Shown in pieces: positions 30,827 through 43,914 of a stretch of 64,000 nucleotides of DNA (its first letter is position 1; each line of letters opens with the position of its first letter). This stretch comes from Cyprinodon diabolis (taxonomy: Eukaryota; Chordata; Actinopteri; Cyprinodontiformes; Cyprinodontidae), in contig JARPUW010000279.1 in assembly GCA_030533445.1 (NCBI GenBank), positions 62,001 to 126,000 on the forward strand. The letters run 5' to 3'. Under the pieces are notes generated by a model. That model was not told where the DNA came from. It saw only the letters and a program-made list of their open reading frames with translations, and made no database searches. The translations under genes and the position numbers were made by a program.

Positions 30827-33515
30827 AATTCTCCCGTATACCCAAAACTTCGGCACGTAACTAGTCCCGCACGGTTTGGCGGATCGGGCCCAAAGTTGGC
30901 ACACGCGTCGGGACCAATGGGGTGATGTGTGCTTGTATAAAACTTTCTCATTAGTCCGAAGGTTTGCGAATTATTAGCGAAAACGTCGCAAAAAAATCCC
31001 ATAGGAAATGAATGGGGAGAGGAAAAAAAAAGCATAAAAAACAGCACTTCACTGTGTCGGCATACATTCACCTAGAAAAACAGTTTGAAGCTCAGTTTGT
31101 AGATAAATCCTTCGTCTATTTAAAACTGAAGACGGTATGTTGATAACTGCTACGGTTTTTGTATAATCAGACCTCAAGCGCCACAAAGTTTTAGCAAAAT
31201 CCAGCCTGCTAGAGTGGAGCAACTGAAAAGCTAGAGTGTGAGGCAGGCGTTTTTTAAACACAAAAAAACATTTTAAACTCGCCCTCACGGCCACATATTT
31301 ATAGCTAGAGTCACCATTTTTGGTCAGTTTGTAGACTGAAATCTCTGGACCCACACAATATCTTCGGAATTACGGTAGGATTAATACTTTTCCTTAAAAA
31401 CCCTCCAGACCGACCTAAAGTCGATGAAAATCAGAGCCGTTTTTCATTGGTTTTGGAGCAGAAGAGGGGAGAAAAACGAATCAGACTATGTGTTTTAAAC
31501 TCGTCATAAATATTTTTCTGAATGACACACATACACCAAAGTTGGCATAGTTGGAGTCGAAGGATGGCTGACGCTCACGGTGAAAAAATATTTTGAATAA
31601 CTCATACGGTTTTTGCTCAGCAGTCGTTTGTTCGGAGGACATTTTAAGCAGCTGAAAGCTGGGGGAGAGTGTCCTGCTGCAGCTAGCTCAATTAGAAGAT
31701 CAGGTGTGACAAAACGTTTTTTCTTTTTCTTTCTCTTCCCATTCAGGTTGTAGATGACCTACAGCCATGAAAGTTACTCCAATTGAAGACAAGATATAGC
31801 TGTCGCTTAGATAAAAATAATTTTTCAGATACCTTTTACGGTTTTTACTCAGCAGTCGTTTGTTCGGAGGGGTGCTTTAGCAGCTAAAAGGTGAGTGAGA
31901 GTGAGGTCCTGCAGTTCAAACAAAGGGAGGAGCAGGTGGGCCAACCATTTTGTTTGTGCTTCGTTTTGGGTTGTGAAAGACCTACAGACATGAAGGTTAC
32001 CCCAGTCTGAGACAAAGGATAGATGTTGCTTTCACTGAAAGAATTTTTCAGATATCTTTTACGGTTTTTGCTCAGCAGTCGTTTGTTCGGAGGGTAAGCA
32101 CCTGGAAGCTAGCTGACAGTTAGCTTCTGCAGCAGCCTGCTAGAGTGCAGCTGCTGAAATCTTAGTGTGAGGCGGCCATTCTTTTAAGATCAAACATGTT
32201 ATTCTCGCCCTCACGGCCACATATTTGGAGCTACAGTCACCATTTTTGGTCAGTTTGTAGACTGAAACCTCTGGACTCACACAATGTCTTCGGAATTACG
32301 GTAGGATTAATACTTTTCCTTAAAAACCGTCCAGACCAACCTAAAGTCGATGAGAGTTTCAGCCTTTCTCTATTCTTTTTGAGCTGAAGATGGGAGAGAA
32401 ACGAATCAGACTATGTGTTTTCAACTCGTCATAAATATTTTTCTGAATGACACACATACACCAAAGTTGGTATAGTTGGAGTCGAAGGATTGCTGATGCT
32501 CATGGTGAAAATGTTTTTTGAATAACTCATACGGTTTTTGATCAGTAGTCGTTTGTTCGGTGCCGTTCTTCCCATACAAAAAAGCCTGGGAAGAAGAAAC
32601 CAATAGTGAGTGCAGCTGTTGTCTGTGTCAGTGAGAGGCTCGTTAAGCGTTGTCAAGGTTACCAAGCTTCAAACAGATTTTACCTCTGCTGTTTTAAACA
32701 GCACATATTAATCTAATGGAGGGTGAAAGGACTGATTTAACATTGGGAAATGGATACTATATGACTGCTGTCCATGACACTTCCCTTGCCACTCAGCACT
32801 GATAGACTTTCAAAATAAGACTCCAGGGACCCTACAAAATAAAAGCCTCTATATTTTTTACATATATTTATTGCCCTATATGGCTCAACATTATGACCCA
32901 AACTCAACCCCGTTTTAGAGAATAGACTCTAGGAGACTGTTTAAAACACACCCTGTAGCAAATTTCAAAATAAAAGCCTCCCATTTCCGCTTCATCTACT
33001 GCCCTAATAACATGGAAAAAGAGTGATTTAACGATTGGAAAGTAATCAACTATCATTGACGGGTCTGAACATTTTCTATAAACACAACTCTGTTGGACTT
33101 TCAAAATAAGACTCCAGGGACCCTACAAAATAAAAGCCTCTAGATTATACTAATGCATTAATTGATGCAAATGGCTCAACATTATGACCCAAACTCTTCC
33201 AGGTTGTTTTTATTAGACTCTAGTGACCTTTTCAAAACACACCCAGAGCAAATTTCACAATAAAAGTCTCCCATTTACTCTGTAATACAGCAACTATTCA
33301 CCTAATAACATGGAAAACCAGTGATTTAACATTTGGAAATGGATTCTATATCACTGCTGGGCGTGACCCATCTTTTGATGCACATTCATGATAGACTTTC
33401 AAAATAAGACTACAAGGACTCTACAGAATAAAAGCCTCTTCCTTATACACACTCATACATTCTGGCATATTGCTCATTGCCATTGGTGATTTCATCACTG
33501 CAATGGCTCTTAGAA

Positions 33516-33716
33516 GGCGGGCGGAGCCCGCCAATGGTAACAGGCGGGCGGAGCCCGCCAAAGGTGATTACATCACTGCAATGGCTCTTAGCAGGCGGGC
33601 GGAGCCCGCCATTGGTGATTTCATCACTGCAATGGCTCTTAGAAGGCGGGCAGAGCCCGCCATTGGTGATTTTTTTCTTCACTGAGATGGCTCCTAGCAG
33701 GCGGGCGAAGCCCGCC
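33516..33716 (+). repeat. GC-hairpin minisatellite, unit 11, five hairpins
   Basis: Hairpins start at 33516, 33543 and 33594 (GGA), 33645 (AGA) and 33700 (GAA), all with intact stems. Confidence 0.95.
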
Positions 33717-33989
33717 AACTGGGCTTTACCCACTGTGTTTCAATATGGACAACCCATATTACCCTTGTGCATCATACGCTGTGCACGTCTATTTCCCAGA
33801 TTTCAGCACAAGTGGCACACAGCTCTCTTTGCCCATGAACTTGCCCTCTTTCCTTCCCTCAGCAGCCCTCAAAGGCGTAAGCAGTTGGTCTGGGGAGCCC
33901 CGACGTCACTTGCCAGGGCCGTATTGGCCCGGTTCCCCAGACGGGCAGTAGGTGGCCCCCCTCAAAATTTCTTTAGAAATTTTCTAGTT

Positions 33990-34066
33990 GGGGGGCCACA
34001 TGCCGAAGGCATGGCCCACCTACTACTATTGCACATATTTATTCCGCGTATTATTATTATTATTAT
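33990..34066 (+). repeat. 66-bp minisatellite, unit 11, one copy
   Basis: One copy starts at 33990 and is followed by extra ATT repeats, as in unit 2. Confidence 0.92.
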
Positions 34067-35499
34067 AATTCTCCCGTATACCCAAAACTTCGGCGCGTAA
34101 CTAGTCCCGCACGGTTTGGCGGATCGGGCCCAAAGTTGGCACACGCGTTGGGACCAATGGGGTGATGTGTGCTTGTATAAAACTTTCTCATTAGTCCGAA
34201 GGTTTGCGAATTATTAGCGAAAACGTCGCAAAAAAATCCCATAGGAAATGAATGGGAAGAGGTAAAAAAAAGCATAAAAAACAGCACTTCACTGTGTCGG
34301 CATACATTCACCTAGAAAAACAGTTTGAAGCTCAGTTTGTAGATAAATCCTTCGTCTATTTAAAACTGAAGACTGTATGTTGATAACTGCTACGGTTTTT
34401 GTATAATCAGACCTCAAGCGCCACAAAGTTTTAGCAAAATCCAGCCTGCTAGAGTGGAGCAACTGAAAAGCTAGAGTGTGAGGCAGGCGTTTTTTAAACA
34501 CAAAAAAACATTTTAAACTCGCCCTCACGGCCACATATTTATAGCTAGAGTCACCATTTTTGGTCAGTTTGTAGACTGAAATCTCTGGACCCACACAATA
34601 TCTTCGGAATTACGGTAGGATTAATACTTTTCCTTAAAAACCCTCCAGACCGACCTAAAGTCGATGAAAATCAGAGCCGTTTTTCATTGGTTTTGGAGCA
34701 GAAGAGGGGAGAAAAACGAATCAGACTATGTGTTTTAAACTCGTCATAAATATTTTTCTGAATGACACACATACACCAAAGTTGACATAGTTGGAGTCGA
34801 AGGATGACTGACGCTCACGGTGAAAAAATTTTTTGAATAACTCATACGGTTTTTGCTCAGTAGTCGTTTGTTCGGAGGACATTTTAAGCACCTGAAAGCT
34901 GAGTGACAGTGACCTGCTGCAGCTAGCTCAATTAGAAGCTTAGGTGTGATGAAACGTTTTTTCTTTTTCTTTCTCTTCCCATTCAGTTTGTAGATGACCT
35001 ACAGCCATGAAAGTTACTCCAATCGAAGACAAGATATAGCTGTCGCTTAGATAAAAAGAATTTTTCAGATACCTTTTACGGTTTTTACTCAGCAGTCGTT
35101 TGTTCGGAGGGGTGCTTTAGCAGCTAAAAGGTGAGTGAGAGTGAGGTCCTGCAGTTAAAAGAAAGGGAGGAGCAGGTGGGCCAACCATTTTGTTTGTGCT
35201 TCGTTTTGGGTTGTGAAAGACCTACAGACATGAAGGTTACCCCAGTCTGAGACAAAGGATAGATGTTGCTTTCACTGAAAGAATTTTTCAGATATCTTTT
35301 ACGGTTTTTGCTCAGCAGTCGTTTGTTCGGAGGGTAAGCACCTGGAAGCTAGCTGACAGTTAGCTTCTGCAGCAGCCTGCTAGAGTGCAGCTGCTGAAAT
35401 CTTAGTGTGAGGCGGCCATTTTTTTAAGATCAAACATCTTATTCTCGCCCTCACGGCCACATATTTGGAGCTACAGTCACCATTTTTGGTCAGTTTGTA

Positions 35500-38400
35500 G
35501 ACTGAAACCTCTGGACTCACACAATGTCTTCGGAATTACGGTAGGATTAATACTTTTCCTTAAAAACCCTCCAGACCAACCTAAAGTCGATGAGAGTTTC
35601 AGCCTTTCTCTATTCTTTTTGAGCTGAAGATGGGAGAGAAACGAATCAGACTATGTGTTTTCAACTCGTCATAAATATTTTTCTGAATGACACACATACA
35701 CCAAAGTTGGTATAGTTGGAGTCGAAGGATTGCTGATGCTCATGGTGAAAATGTTTTTTGAATAACTCATACGGTTTTTGATCAGTAGTCGTTTGTTCGG
35801 TGCCGTTCTTCCCATACAAAAAAGCCTGGGAAGAAGAAACCAATAGTGAGTGCAGCTGTTGTCTGTGTCAGTGAGAGGCTCGTTAAGCGTTGTCAAGGTT
35901 ACCAAGCTTCAAACAGATTTTACCTCTGCTGTTTTAAACAGCACATATTAATCTAATGGAGGGTGAAAGGACTGATTTAACATTGGGAAATGGATACTAT
36001 ATGACTGCTGTACATGACACTTCCCTTGCCACTCAGCACTGATAGACTTTCAAAATAAGACTCTAGGGACCCTACAAAATAAAAGCCTCTATATTTTTTA
36101 CATATATTTATTGCCCTATATGGCTCAACATTATGACCCAAACTCAACCCCGTTTTAGAGAATAGACTCTAGGAGACTGTTTAAAACACACCCTATAGCA
36201 AATTTCAAAATAAAAGCCTCCCATTTCCGCTTCATCTACTGCCCTAATAACATGGAAAAAGAGTGATTTAACGATTGGAAAGTAATCAACTATCATTGAC
36301 GGGTCTGAACATTTTCTATAAACACAACTCTGTTGGACTTTCAAAATAAGACTCCAGGGACCCTACAAAATAAAAGCCTCTAGATTATAATAATGCATTA
36401 ATTGATGCAAATGGCTCAACATTATGACCCAAACTCTTCCAGGTTGTTTTTATTAGACTCTAGTGACCTTTTCAAAACACACCCCAGAGCAAATTTCACA
36501 ATAAAAGTCTCCCATTTACTCTGTAATACAGCAACTATTCACCTAATAACATGGAAAACCAGTGATTTAACATTTGGAAATGGATTCTATATCACTGCTG
36601 GGCGTGACCCATCTTTTGATGCACATTCATGATAGACTTTCAAAATAAGACTACAAGGACTCTACAGAATAAAAGCCTCTTCCTTATACACACTCATACA
36701 TTCTGGCATATTGCTCATTGCCATTGGTGATTTCATCACTGCAATGGCTCTTAGAAGGCGGGCGGAGCCCGCCAATGGTAACAGGCGGGCGGAGCCCGCC
36801 AAAGGTGATTACATCACTGCAATGGCTATTAGCAGGCGGGCGGAGCCCGCCATTGGTGATTTCATCACTGCAATGGCTCTTAGAAGGCGGGCAGAGCCCG
36901 CCATTGGTGATTTTTTTCTTCACTGAGATGGCTCCTAGCAGGCGGGCGAAGCCCGCCAACTGGGCTTTACCCACTGTGTTTCAATATGGACAACCCATAT
37001 TACCCTTGTGCATCATACGCTGTGCACGTCTATTTCCCAGATTTCAGCACAAGTGGCACACAGCTCTCTTTGCCCATGAACTTGCCCTCTTTCCTTCCCT
37101 CAGCAGCCCTCAAAGGCGTAAGCAGTTGGTCTGGGGAGCCCCGACGTCACTTGCCAGGGCCGTATTGGCCCGGTTCCCCAGACGGGCAGTAGGTGGCCCC
37201 CCTCAAAATTTCTTTAGAAATTTTCTAGTTATTATAATTCTCCCGTATACCCAAAACTTCGGCACGTAACTAGTCCCGCACGGTTTGGCGGATCGGGCCC
37301 AAAGTTGGCACACGCGTCGGGACCAATGGGGTGATGTGTGCTTGTATAAAACTTTCTCATTAGTCCGAAGGTTTGCGAATTATTAGCGAAAACGTCGCAA
37401 AAAAATCCCATAGGAAATGAATGGGGAGAGGAAAAAAAAAGCATAAAAAACAGCACTTCACTGTGTCGGCATACATTCACCTAGAAAAACAGTTTGAAGC
37501 TCAGTTTGTAGATAAATCCTTCGTCTATTTAAAACTGAAGACGGTATGTTGATAACTGCTACGGTTTTTGTATAATCAGACCTCAAGCGCCACAAAGTTT
37601 TAGCAAAATCCAGCCTGCTAGAGTGGAGCAACTGAAAAGCTAGAGTGTGAGGCAGGCGTTTTTTAAACACAAAAAAACATTTTAAACTCGCCCTCACGGC
37701 CACATATTTATAGCTAGAGTCACCATTTTTGGTCAGTTTGTAGACTGAAATCTCTGGACCCACACAATATCTTCGGAATTACGGTAGGATTAATACTTTT
37801 CCTTAAAAACCCTCCAGACCGACCTAAAGTCGATGAAAATCAGAGCCGTTTTTCATTGGTTTTGGAGCAGAAGAGGGGAGAAAAACGAATCAGACTATGT
37901 GTTTTAAACTCGTCATAAATATTTTTCTGAATGACACACATACACCAAAGTTGGCATAGTTGGAGTCGAAGGATGACTGACGCTCACGGTGAAAAATTTT
38001 TTTGAATAACTCATACGGTTTTTGCTCAGCAGTCGTTTGTTCGGAGGACATTTTAAGCACCTGAAAGCTGAGTGACAGTGACCTGCTGCAGCTAGCTCAA
38101 TTAGAAGCTTAGGTGTGATGAAACGTTTTTTCTTTTTCTTTCTCTTCCCATTCAGTTTGTAGATGACCTACAGCCATGAAAGTTACTCCAATTGAAGACA
38201 AGATATAGCTGTCGCTTAGATAAAAAGAATTTTTCAGATACCTTTTACGGTTTTTACTCAGCAGTCGTTTGTTCGGAGGGGTGCTTTAGCAGCTAAAAGG
38301 TCAGTGAGAGTGAGGTCCTGCAGTTCAAACAAAGGGAGGAGCAGGTGTGCCAACCATTTTGTTTGTGCTTCGTTTTGGGTTGTGAAAGACCTACAGACAT

Positions 38401-38668
38401 GAAGGTTACCCCAGTCTGAGACAAAGGATAGATGTTGCTTTCACTGAAAGAATTTTTCAGATACCTTTTACGGTTTTTGCTCAGCAGTCGTTTGTTCGGA
38501 GGGTAAGCACCTGGAAGCTAGCTGACAGTTAGCTTCTGCAGCAGCCTGCTATAGTGCAGCTGCTGAAATCTTAGTGTGAGGCGGCCATTTTTTTAAGATC
38601 AAACATCTTATTCTCGCCCTCACGGCCACATATTTGGAGCTACAGTCACCATTTTTGGTCAGTTTGTA
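35500..38668 (+). repeat. Macrosatellite unit 12 (3,169 bp)
   Basis: The head and hairpin zone match unit 5 (gactctagggacc, attataataatg, ggctattagc). The tail instead shares gaaaaatttttttg near 37991 and aggtcagtgag near 38299 with unit 8. Private are gcaggtgtgcc near 38341 and ctatagtgcag near 38549. It has five GC hairpins and no 66-bp copy. Confidence 0.97.
36757..36957 (+). repeat. GC-hairpin minisatellite, unit 12, five hairpins
   Basis: Hairpins start at 36757, 36784 and 36835 (GGA), 36886 (AGA) and 36941 (GAA). The ggctattagc spacer before the third matches unit 5. Confidence 0.95.
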
Positions 38669-41600
38669 GACTGAAACCTCTGGACTCACACAATGTCTTC
38701 GGAATTACGGTAGGATTAATACTTTTCCTTAAAAACCCTCCAGACCAACCTAAAGTCGATGAGAGTTTCAGCCTTTCTCTATTCTTTTTGAGCTGAAGAT
38801 GGGAGAGAAACGAATCAGACTATGTGTTTTCAACTCGTCATAAATATTTTTCTGAATGACACACATACACCAAAGTTGGTATAGTTGGAGTCGAAGGATT
38901 GCTGATGCTCATGGTGAAAATGTTTTTTGAATAACTCATACGGTTTTTGATCAGTAGTCGTTTGTTCGGTGCCGTTCTTCCCATACAAAAAAGCCTGGGA
39001 AGAAGAAACCAATAGTGAGTGCAGCTGTTGTCTGTGTCAGTGAGAGGCTCGTCAAGCGTTGTCAAGGTTACCAAGCTTCAAACAGATTTTACCTCTGCTG
39101 TTTTAAACAGCACATATTAATCTAATGGAGGGTGAAAGGACTGATTTAACATTGGGAAATGGATACTATATGACTGCTGTCCATGACACTTCCCTTGCCA
39201 CTCAGCACTGATAGACTTTCAAAATAAGACTCCAGGGACCCTACAAAATAAAAGCCTCTATATTTTTTACATATATTTATTGCCCTATATGGCTCAACAT
39301 TATGACCCAAACTCAACCCCGTTTTAGAGAATAGACTCTAGGAGACTGTTTAAAACACACCCTATAGCAAATTTCAAAATAAAAGCCTCCCATTTCCGCT
39401 TCATCTACTGCCCTAATAACATGGAAAAAGAGTGATTTAACGATTGGAAAGTAATCAACTATCATTGACGGGTCTGAACATTTTCTATAAACACAACTCT
39501 GTTGGACTTTCAAAATAAGACTCCAGGGACCCTACAAAATAAAAGCCTCTAGATTATACTAATGCATTAATTGATGCAAATGGCTCAACATTATGACCCA
39601 AACTCTTCCAGGTTGTTTTTATTAGACTCTAGTGACCTTTTCAAAACACACCCCAGAGCAAATTTCACAATAAAAGTCTCCCATTTACTCTGTAATACAG
39701 CAACTATTCACCTAATAACATGGAAAACCAGTGATTTAACATTTGGAAATGGATTCTATATCACTGCTGGGCGTGACCCATCTTTTGATGCACATTCATG
39801 ATAGACTTTCAAAATAAGACTACAAGGACTCTACAGAATAAAAGCCTCTTCCTTATACACACTCATACATTCTGGCATATTGCTCATTGCCATTGGTGAT
39901 TTCATCACTGCAATGGCTCTTAGAAGGCGGGCGGAGCCCGCCAATGGTAACAGGCAGGCGGAGCCCGCCAAAGGTGATTACATCACTGCAATGGCTCTTA
40001 GCAGGCGGGCGGAGCCCGCCATTGGTGATTTCATCACTGCAATGGCTCTTAGAAGGCGGGCAGAGCCCGCCATTGGTGATTTTTTTCTTCACTGAGATGG
40101 CTCCTAGCAGGCGGGCAAAGCCCGCCAACTGGGCTTTACCCACTGTGTTTCAATATGGACAACCCATATTACCCTTGTGCATCATACGCTGTGCACGTCT
40201 ATTTCCCAGATTTCAGCACAAGTGGCACACAGCTCTCTTTGCCCATGAACTTGCCCTCTTTCCTTCCCTCAGCAGCCCTCAAAGGCGTAAGCAGTTGGTC
40301 TGGGGAGCCCCGACGTCACTTGCCAGGGCCGTATTGGCCCGGTTCCCCAGACGGGCAGTAGGTGGCCCCCCTCAAAATTTCTTTAGAAATTTTCTAGTAT
40401 TATAATTCTCCCGTATACCCAAAACTTCGGCGCGTAACTAGTCCCGCACGGTTTGGCGGATCGGGCCCAAAGTTGGCACACGCGTCGGGACCAATGGGGT
40501 GATGTGTGCTTGTATAAAACTTTCTCATTAGTCCGAAGGTTTGCGAATTATTAGCGAAAACGTCGCAAAAAAATCCCATAGGAAATGAATGGGGAGAGGA
40601 AAAAAAAAGCATAAAAAACAGCACTTCACTGTGTCGCCATACATTCACCTAGAAAAACAGTTTGAAGCTCAGTTTGTAGATAAATCCTTCGTCTATTTAA
40701 AACTGAAGACGGTATGTTGATAACTGCTACGGTTTTTGTATAATCAGACCTCAAGCGCCACAAAGTTTTAGCAAAATCCAGCCTGCTAGAGTGGAGCAAC
40801 TGAAAAGCTAGAGTGTGAGGCAGGCGTTTTTTAAACACAAAAAAACATTTTAAACTCGCCCTCACGGCCACATATTTATAGCTAGAGTCACCATTTTTGG
40901 TCAGTTTGTAGACTGAAATCTCTGGACCCACACAATATCTTCGGAATTACGGTAGGATTAATACTTTTCCTTAAAAACCCTCCAGACCGACCTAAAGTCG
41001 ATGAAAATCAGAGCCGTTTTTCATTGGTTTTGGAGCAGAAGAGGGGAGAAAAACGAATCCGACTATGTGTTTTAAACTCGTCATAAATATTTTTCTGAAT
41101 GACACACATACACCAAAGTTGGCATAGTTGGAGTCGAAGGATGACTGACGCTCACGGTGAAAAAATTTTTTGAATAACTCATACGGTTTTTGCTCAGCAG
41201 TCGTTTGTTCGGAGGACATTTTAAGCACCTGAAAGCTGAGTGACAGTGACCTGCTGCAGCTAGCTCAATTAGAAGCTTAGGTGTGATGAAACGTTTTTTC
41301 TTTTTCTTTCTCTTCCCATTCAGTTTGTAGATGACCTACAGCCATGAAAGTTACTCCAATTGAAGACAAGATATAGCTGTCGCTTAGATAAAAAGAATTT
41401 TTCAGACACCTTTTACGGTTTTTACTCAGCAGTCGTTTGTTCGGAGGGGTGCTTTAGCAGCTAAAAGGTGAGTGAGAGTGAGGTCCTGCAGTTCAAACAA
41501 AGGGAGGAGCAGGTGGGCCAACCATTTTGTTTGTGCTTCGTTTTGGGTTGTGAAAGACCTACAGACATGAAGGTTACCCCAGTCTGAGACAAAGGATAGA

Positions 41601-41836
41601 TGTTGCTTTCACTGAAAGAATTTTTCAGATATCTTTTACGGTTTTTGCTCAGCAGTCGTTTGTTCGGAGGGTAAGCACCTGGAAGCTAGCTGACAGTTAG
41701 CTTCTGCAGCAGCCTGCTAGAGTGCAGCTGCTGAAATCTTAGTGTGAGGCGGCCATTTTTTTAAGATCAAACATCTTATTCTCGCCCTCACGGCCACATA
41801 TTTGGAGCTACAGTCACCATTTTTGGTCAGTTTGTA
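38669..41836 (+). repeat. Macrosatellite unit 13 (3,168 bp)
   Basis: Private variants are ctcgtcaagcg near 39048, a stem-breaking ggcaggcgg in the second GC hairpin, an AAA loop in the fifth and cagacacctttt near 41403. One T is missing at the 66-bp site (tctagtattat near 40393), and there is no 66-bp copy. It shares tgtcgccatac near 40632 with unit 6. The tail carries aatccgac. Confidence 0.97.
39926..40126 (+). repeat. GC-hairpin minisatellite, unit 13, five hairpins
   Basis: Hairpins start at 39926 (GGA), 39953 (GGA), 40004 (GGA), 40055 (AGA) and 40110 (AAA). The second left arm is GGCAGGC, which breaks one pair. The AAA loop is unique in the window. Confidence 0.95.
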
Positions 41837-43091
41837 GACTGAAACCTCTGGACTCACACAATGTCTTCGGAATTACGGTAGGATTAATACTTTTCCTTAA
41901 AAACCCTCCAGACCAACCTAAAGTCGATGAGTTTCAGCCTTTCTCCATTCTTTTTGAGCTGAAGATGGGAGAGAAACGAATCAGACTATGTGTTTTCAAG
42001 TCGTCATAAATATTGTTCTGAATGACACACATACACCAAAGTTGGTATACTTGGAGTCGAAGGATTGCTGATGCTCATGGTGAAAATGTTTTTTGAATAA
42101 CTCATACGGTTTTTGATCAGTAGTCGTTTGTTCGGTGCCGTTCTTCCCATACAAAAAAGCCTGGGAAGAAGAAACCAAAAGTGAGTGCAGCTGTTGTCTG
42201 TGTCAGTGAGAGGCTCGTTAAGCGTTGTCAAGGTTACCAAGCTTCAAACAGATTTTACCTCTGCTGTTTTAAACAGCACATATTAATCTAATGGAGGGTG
42301 AAAGGACTGATTTAACATTGGGAAATGGATACTATATGACTGCTGTCCATGACACTTCCCTTGCCACTCAGCACTGATAGACTTTCAAAATAAGACTCCA
42401 GGGACCCTACAAAATAAAAGCCTCTATATTTTTTACATATATTTATTGCCCTATATGGCTCAACATTATGACCCAAACTCAACCCCGTTTTAGAGAATAG
42501 ACTCTAGGAGACTGTTTAAAACACACCCTATAGCAAATTTCAAAATAAAAGCCTCCCATTTCCGCTTCATCTACTGCCCTAATAACATGGAAAAAGAGTG
42601 ATTTAACGATTGGAAAGTAATCAACTATCATTGACGGGTCTGAACATTTTCTATAAACACAACTCTGTTGGACTTTCAAAATAAGACTCCAGGGACCCTA
42701 CAAAATAAAAGCCTCTAGATTATACTAATGCATTAATTGATGCAAATGGCTCAACATTATGACCCAAACTCTTCCAGGTTGTTTTTATTAGACTCTAGTG
42801 ACCTTTTCAAAACACACCCCAGAGCAAATTTCACAATAAAAGTCTCCCATTTACTCTGTAATACAGCAACTATTCACCTAATAACATGGAAAACCAGTGA
42901 TTTAACATTTGGAAATGGATTCTATATCACTGCTGGGCGTGACCCATCTTTTGATGCACATTCATGATAGACTTTCAAAATAAGACTACAAGGACTCTAC
43001 AGAATAAAAGCCTCTTCCTTATACACACTCATACATTCTGGCATATTGCTCATTGCCATTGGTGATTTCATCACTGCAATGGCTCTTAGAA

Positions 43092-43292
43092 GGCGGGCGG
43101 AGCCCGCCAATGGTAACAGGCGGGCGGAGCCCGCCAAAGGTGATTACATCACTGCAATGGCTCTTAGCAGGCGGGCAGAGCCCGCCATTGGTGATTTCAT
43201 CACTGCAATGGCTCTTAGAAGGCGGGCAGAGCCCGCCATTGGTGATTTTTTTCTTCACTGAGATGGCTCCTAGCAGGCGGGCGAAGCCCGCC
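43092..43292 (+). repeat. GC-hairpin minisatellite, unit 14, five hairpins
   Basis: Hairpins start at 43092 and 43119 (GGA), 43170 and 43221 (AGA) and 43276 (GAA). The AGA loop in the third position is shared with units 2, 15 and 20. Confidence 0.95.
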
Positions 43293-43568
43293 AACTGGGC
43301 TTTACCCACTGTGTTTCAATATGGACAACCCATATTACCCTTGTGCATCATACGCTGTGCACGTCTATTTCCCAGATTTCAGCACAAGTGGCACACAGCT
43401 CTCTTTGCCCATGAACTTGCCCTCTTTCCTTCCCTCAGCAGCCCTCAAAGGCGTAAGCAGTTGGTCTGGGGAGCCCCGACGTCACTTGCCAGGGCCGTAT
43501 TGGCCCGGTTCCCCAGACGGGCAGTAGGTGGCCCCCCTCAAAATTTCTTTAGAAATTTTCTAGTTATT

Positions 43569-43914
43569 GGGGGGCCACATGCCGAAGGCATGGCCCACCT
43601 ACTACTATTGCACATATTTATTCCGCGTATTATTGGGGGGCCACATGCCGAAGGCATGGCCCACCTACTACTATTGCACATATTTATTCCGCGTATTATT
43701 GGGGGGCCACATGCCGAAGGCATGGCCCACCTACTACTATTGCACATATTTATTCCGCGTATTATTATTGGGGGGCCACATGCCGAAGGCATGGCCCACC
43801 TACTACTATTGCACATATTTATTCCGCGTATTATTATTGGGGGGCCACATGCCGAAGGCATGGCCCACCTACTACTATTGCACATATTTATTCCGCGTAT
43901 TATTATTATTATTA
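43569..43914 (+). repeat. 66/69-bp minisatellite, unit 14, five copies
   Basis: Copies start at 43569, 43635, 43701, 43770 and 43839, with spacings of 66, 66, 69 and 69 bp. The two later spacings have one more ATT each. The copies are otherwise identical by eye. All periods are multiples of three, which lengthens open frames on both strands without any sign of coding. Confidence 0.96.

Larger units (their letters stand above)
29017..32259 (+). repeat. Macrosatellite unit 10 (3,243 bp)
   Basis: The head shares tactttgcctt, aagtggatgag, gctctatatgg and catactctgtgc with unit 16 only. It has five GC hairpins and one 66-bp copy followed by an irregular ATTATATTATT run. The tail is a distinct variant shared with unit 18: gatggctgacg near 31564, aaaatattttg near 31585, agctgggggagagtgtcc near 31658, agatcaggtgtgac near 31698 and aaaaataattttt near 31813. 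Confidence 0.97.
32260..35499 (+). repeat. Macrosatellite unit 11 (3,240 bp)
   Basis: The head shares aaaaaccgtccag near 32324 with unit 19, continuing the unit 10/18 match across the unit boundary. Private is ccctgtagc near 32951. It has five GC hairpins and one 66-bp copy. Downstream it matches unit 4 (cgcgttggg, gaatgggaagaggt, gttgacatag). Confidence 0.97.
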
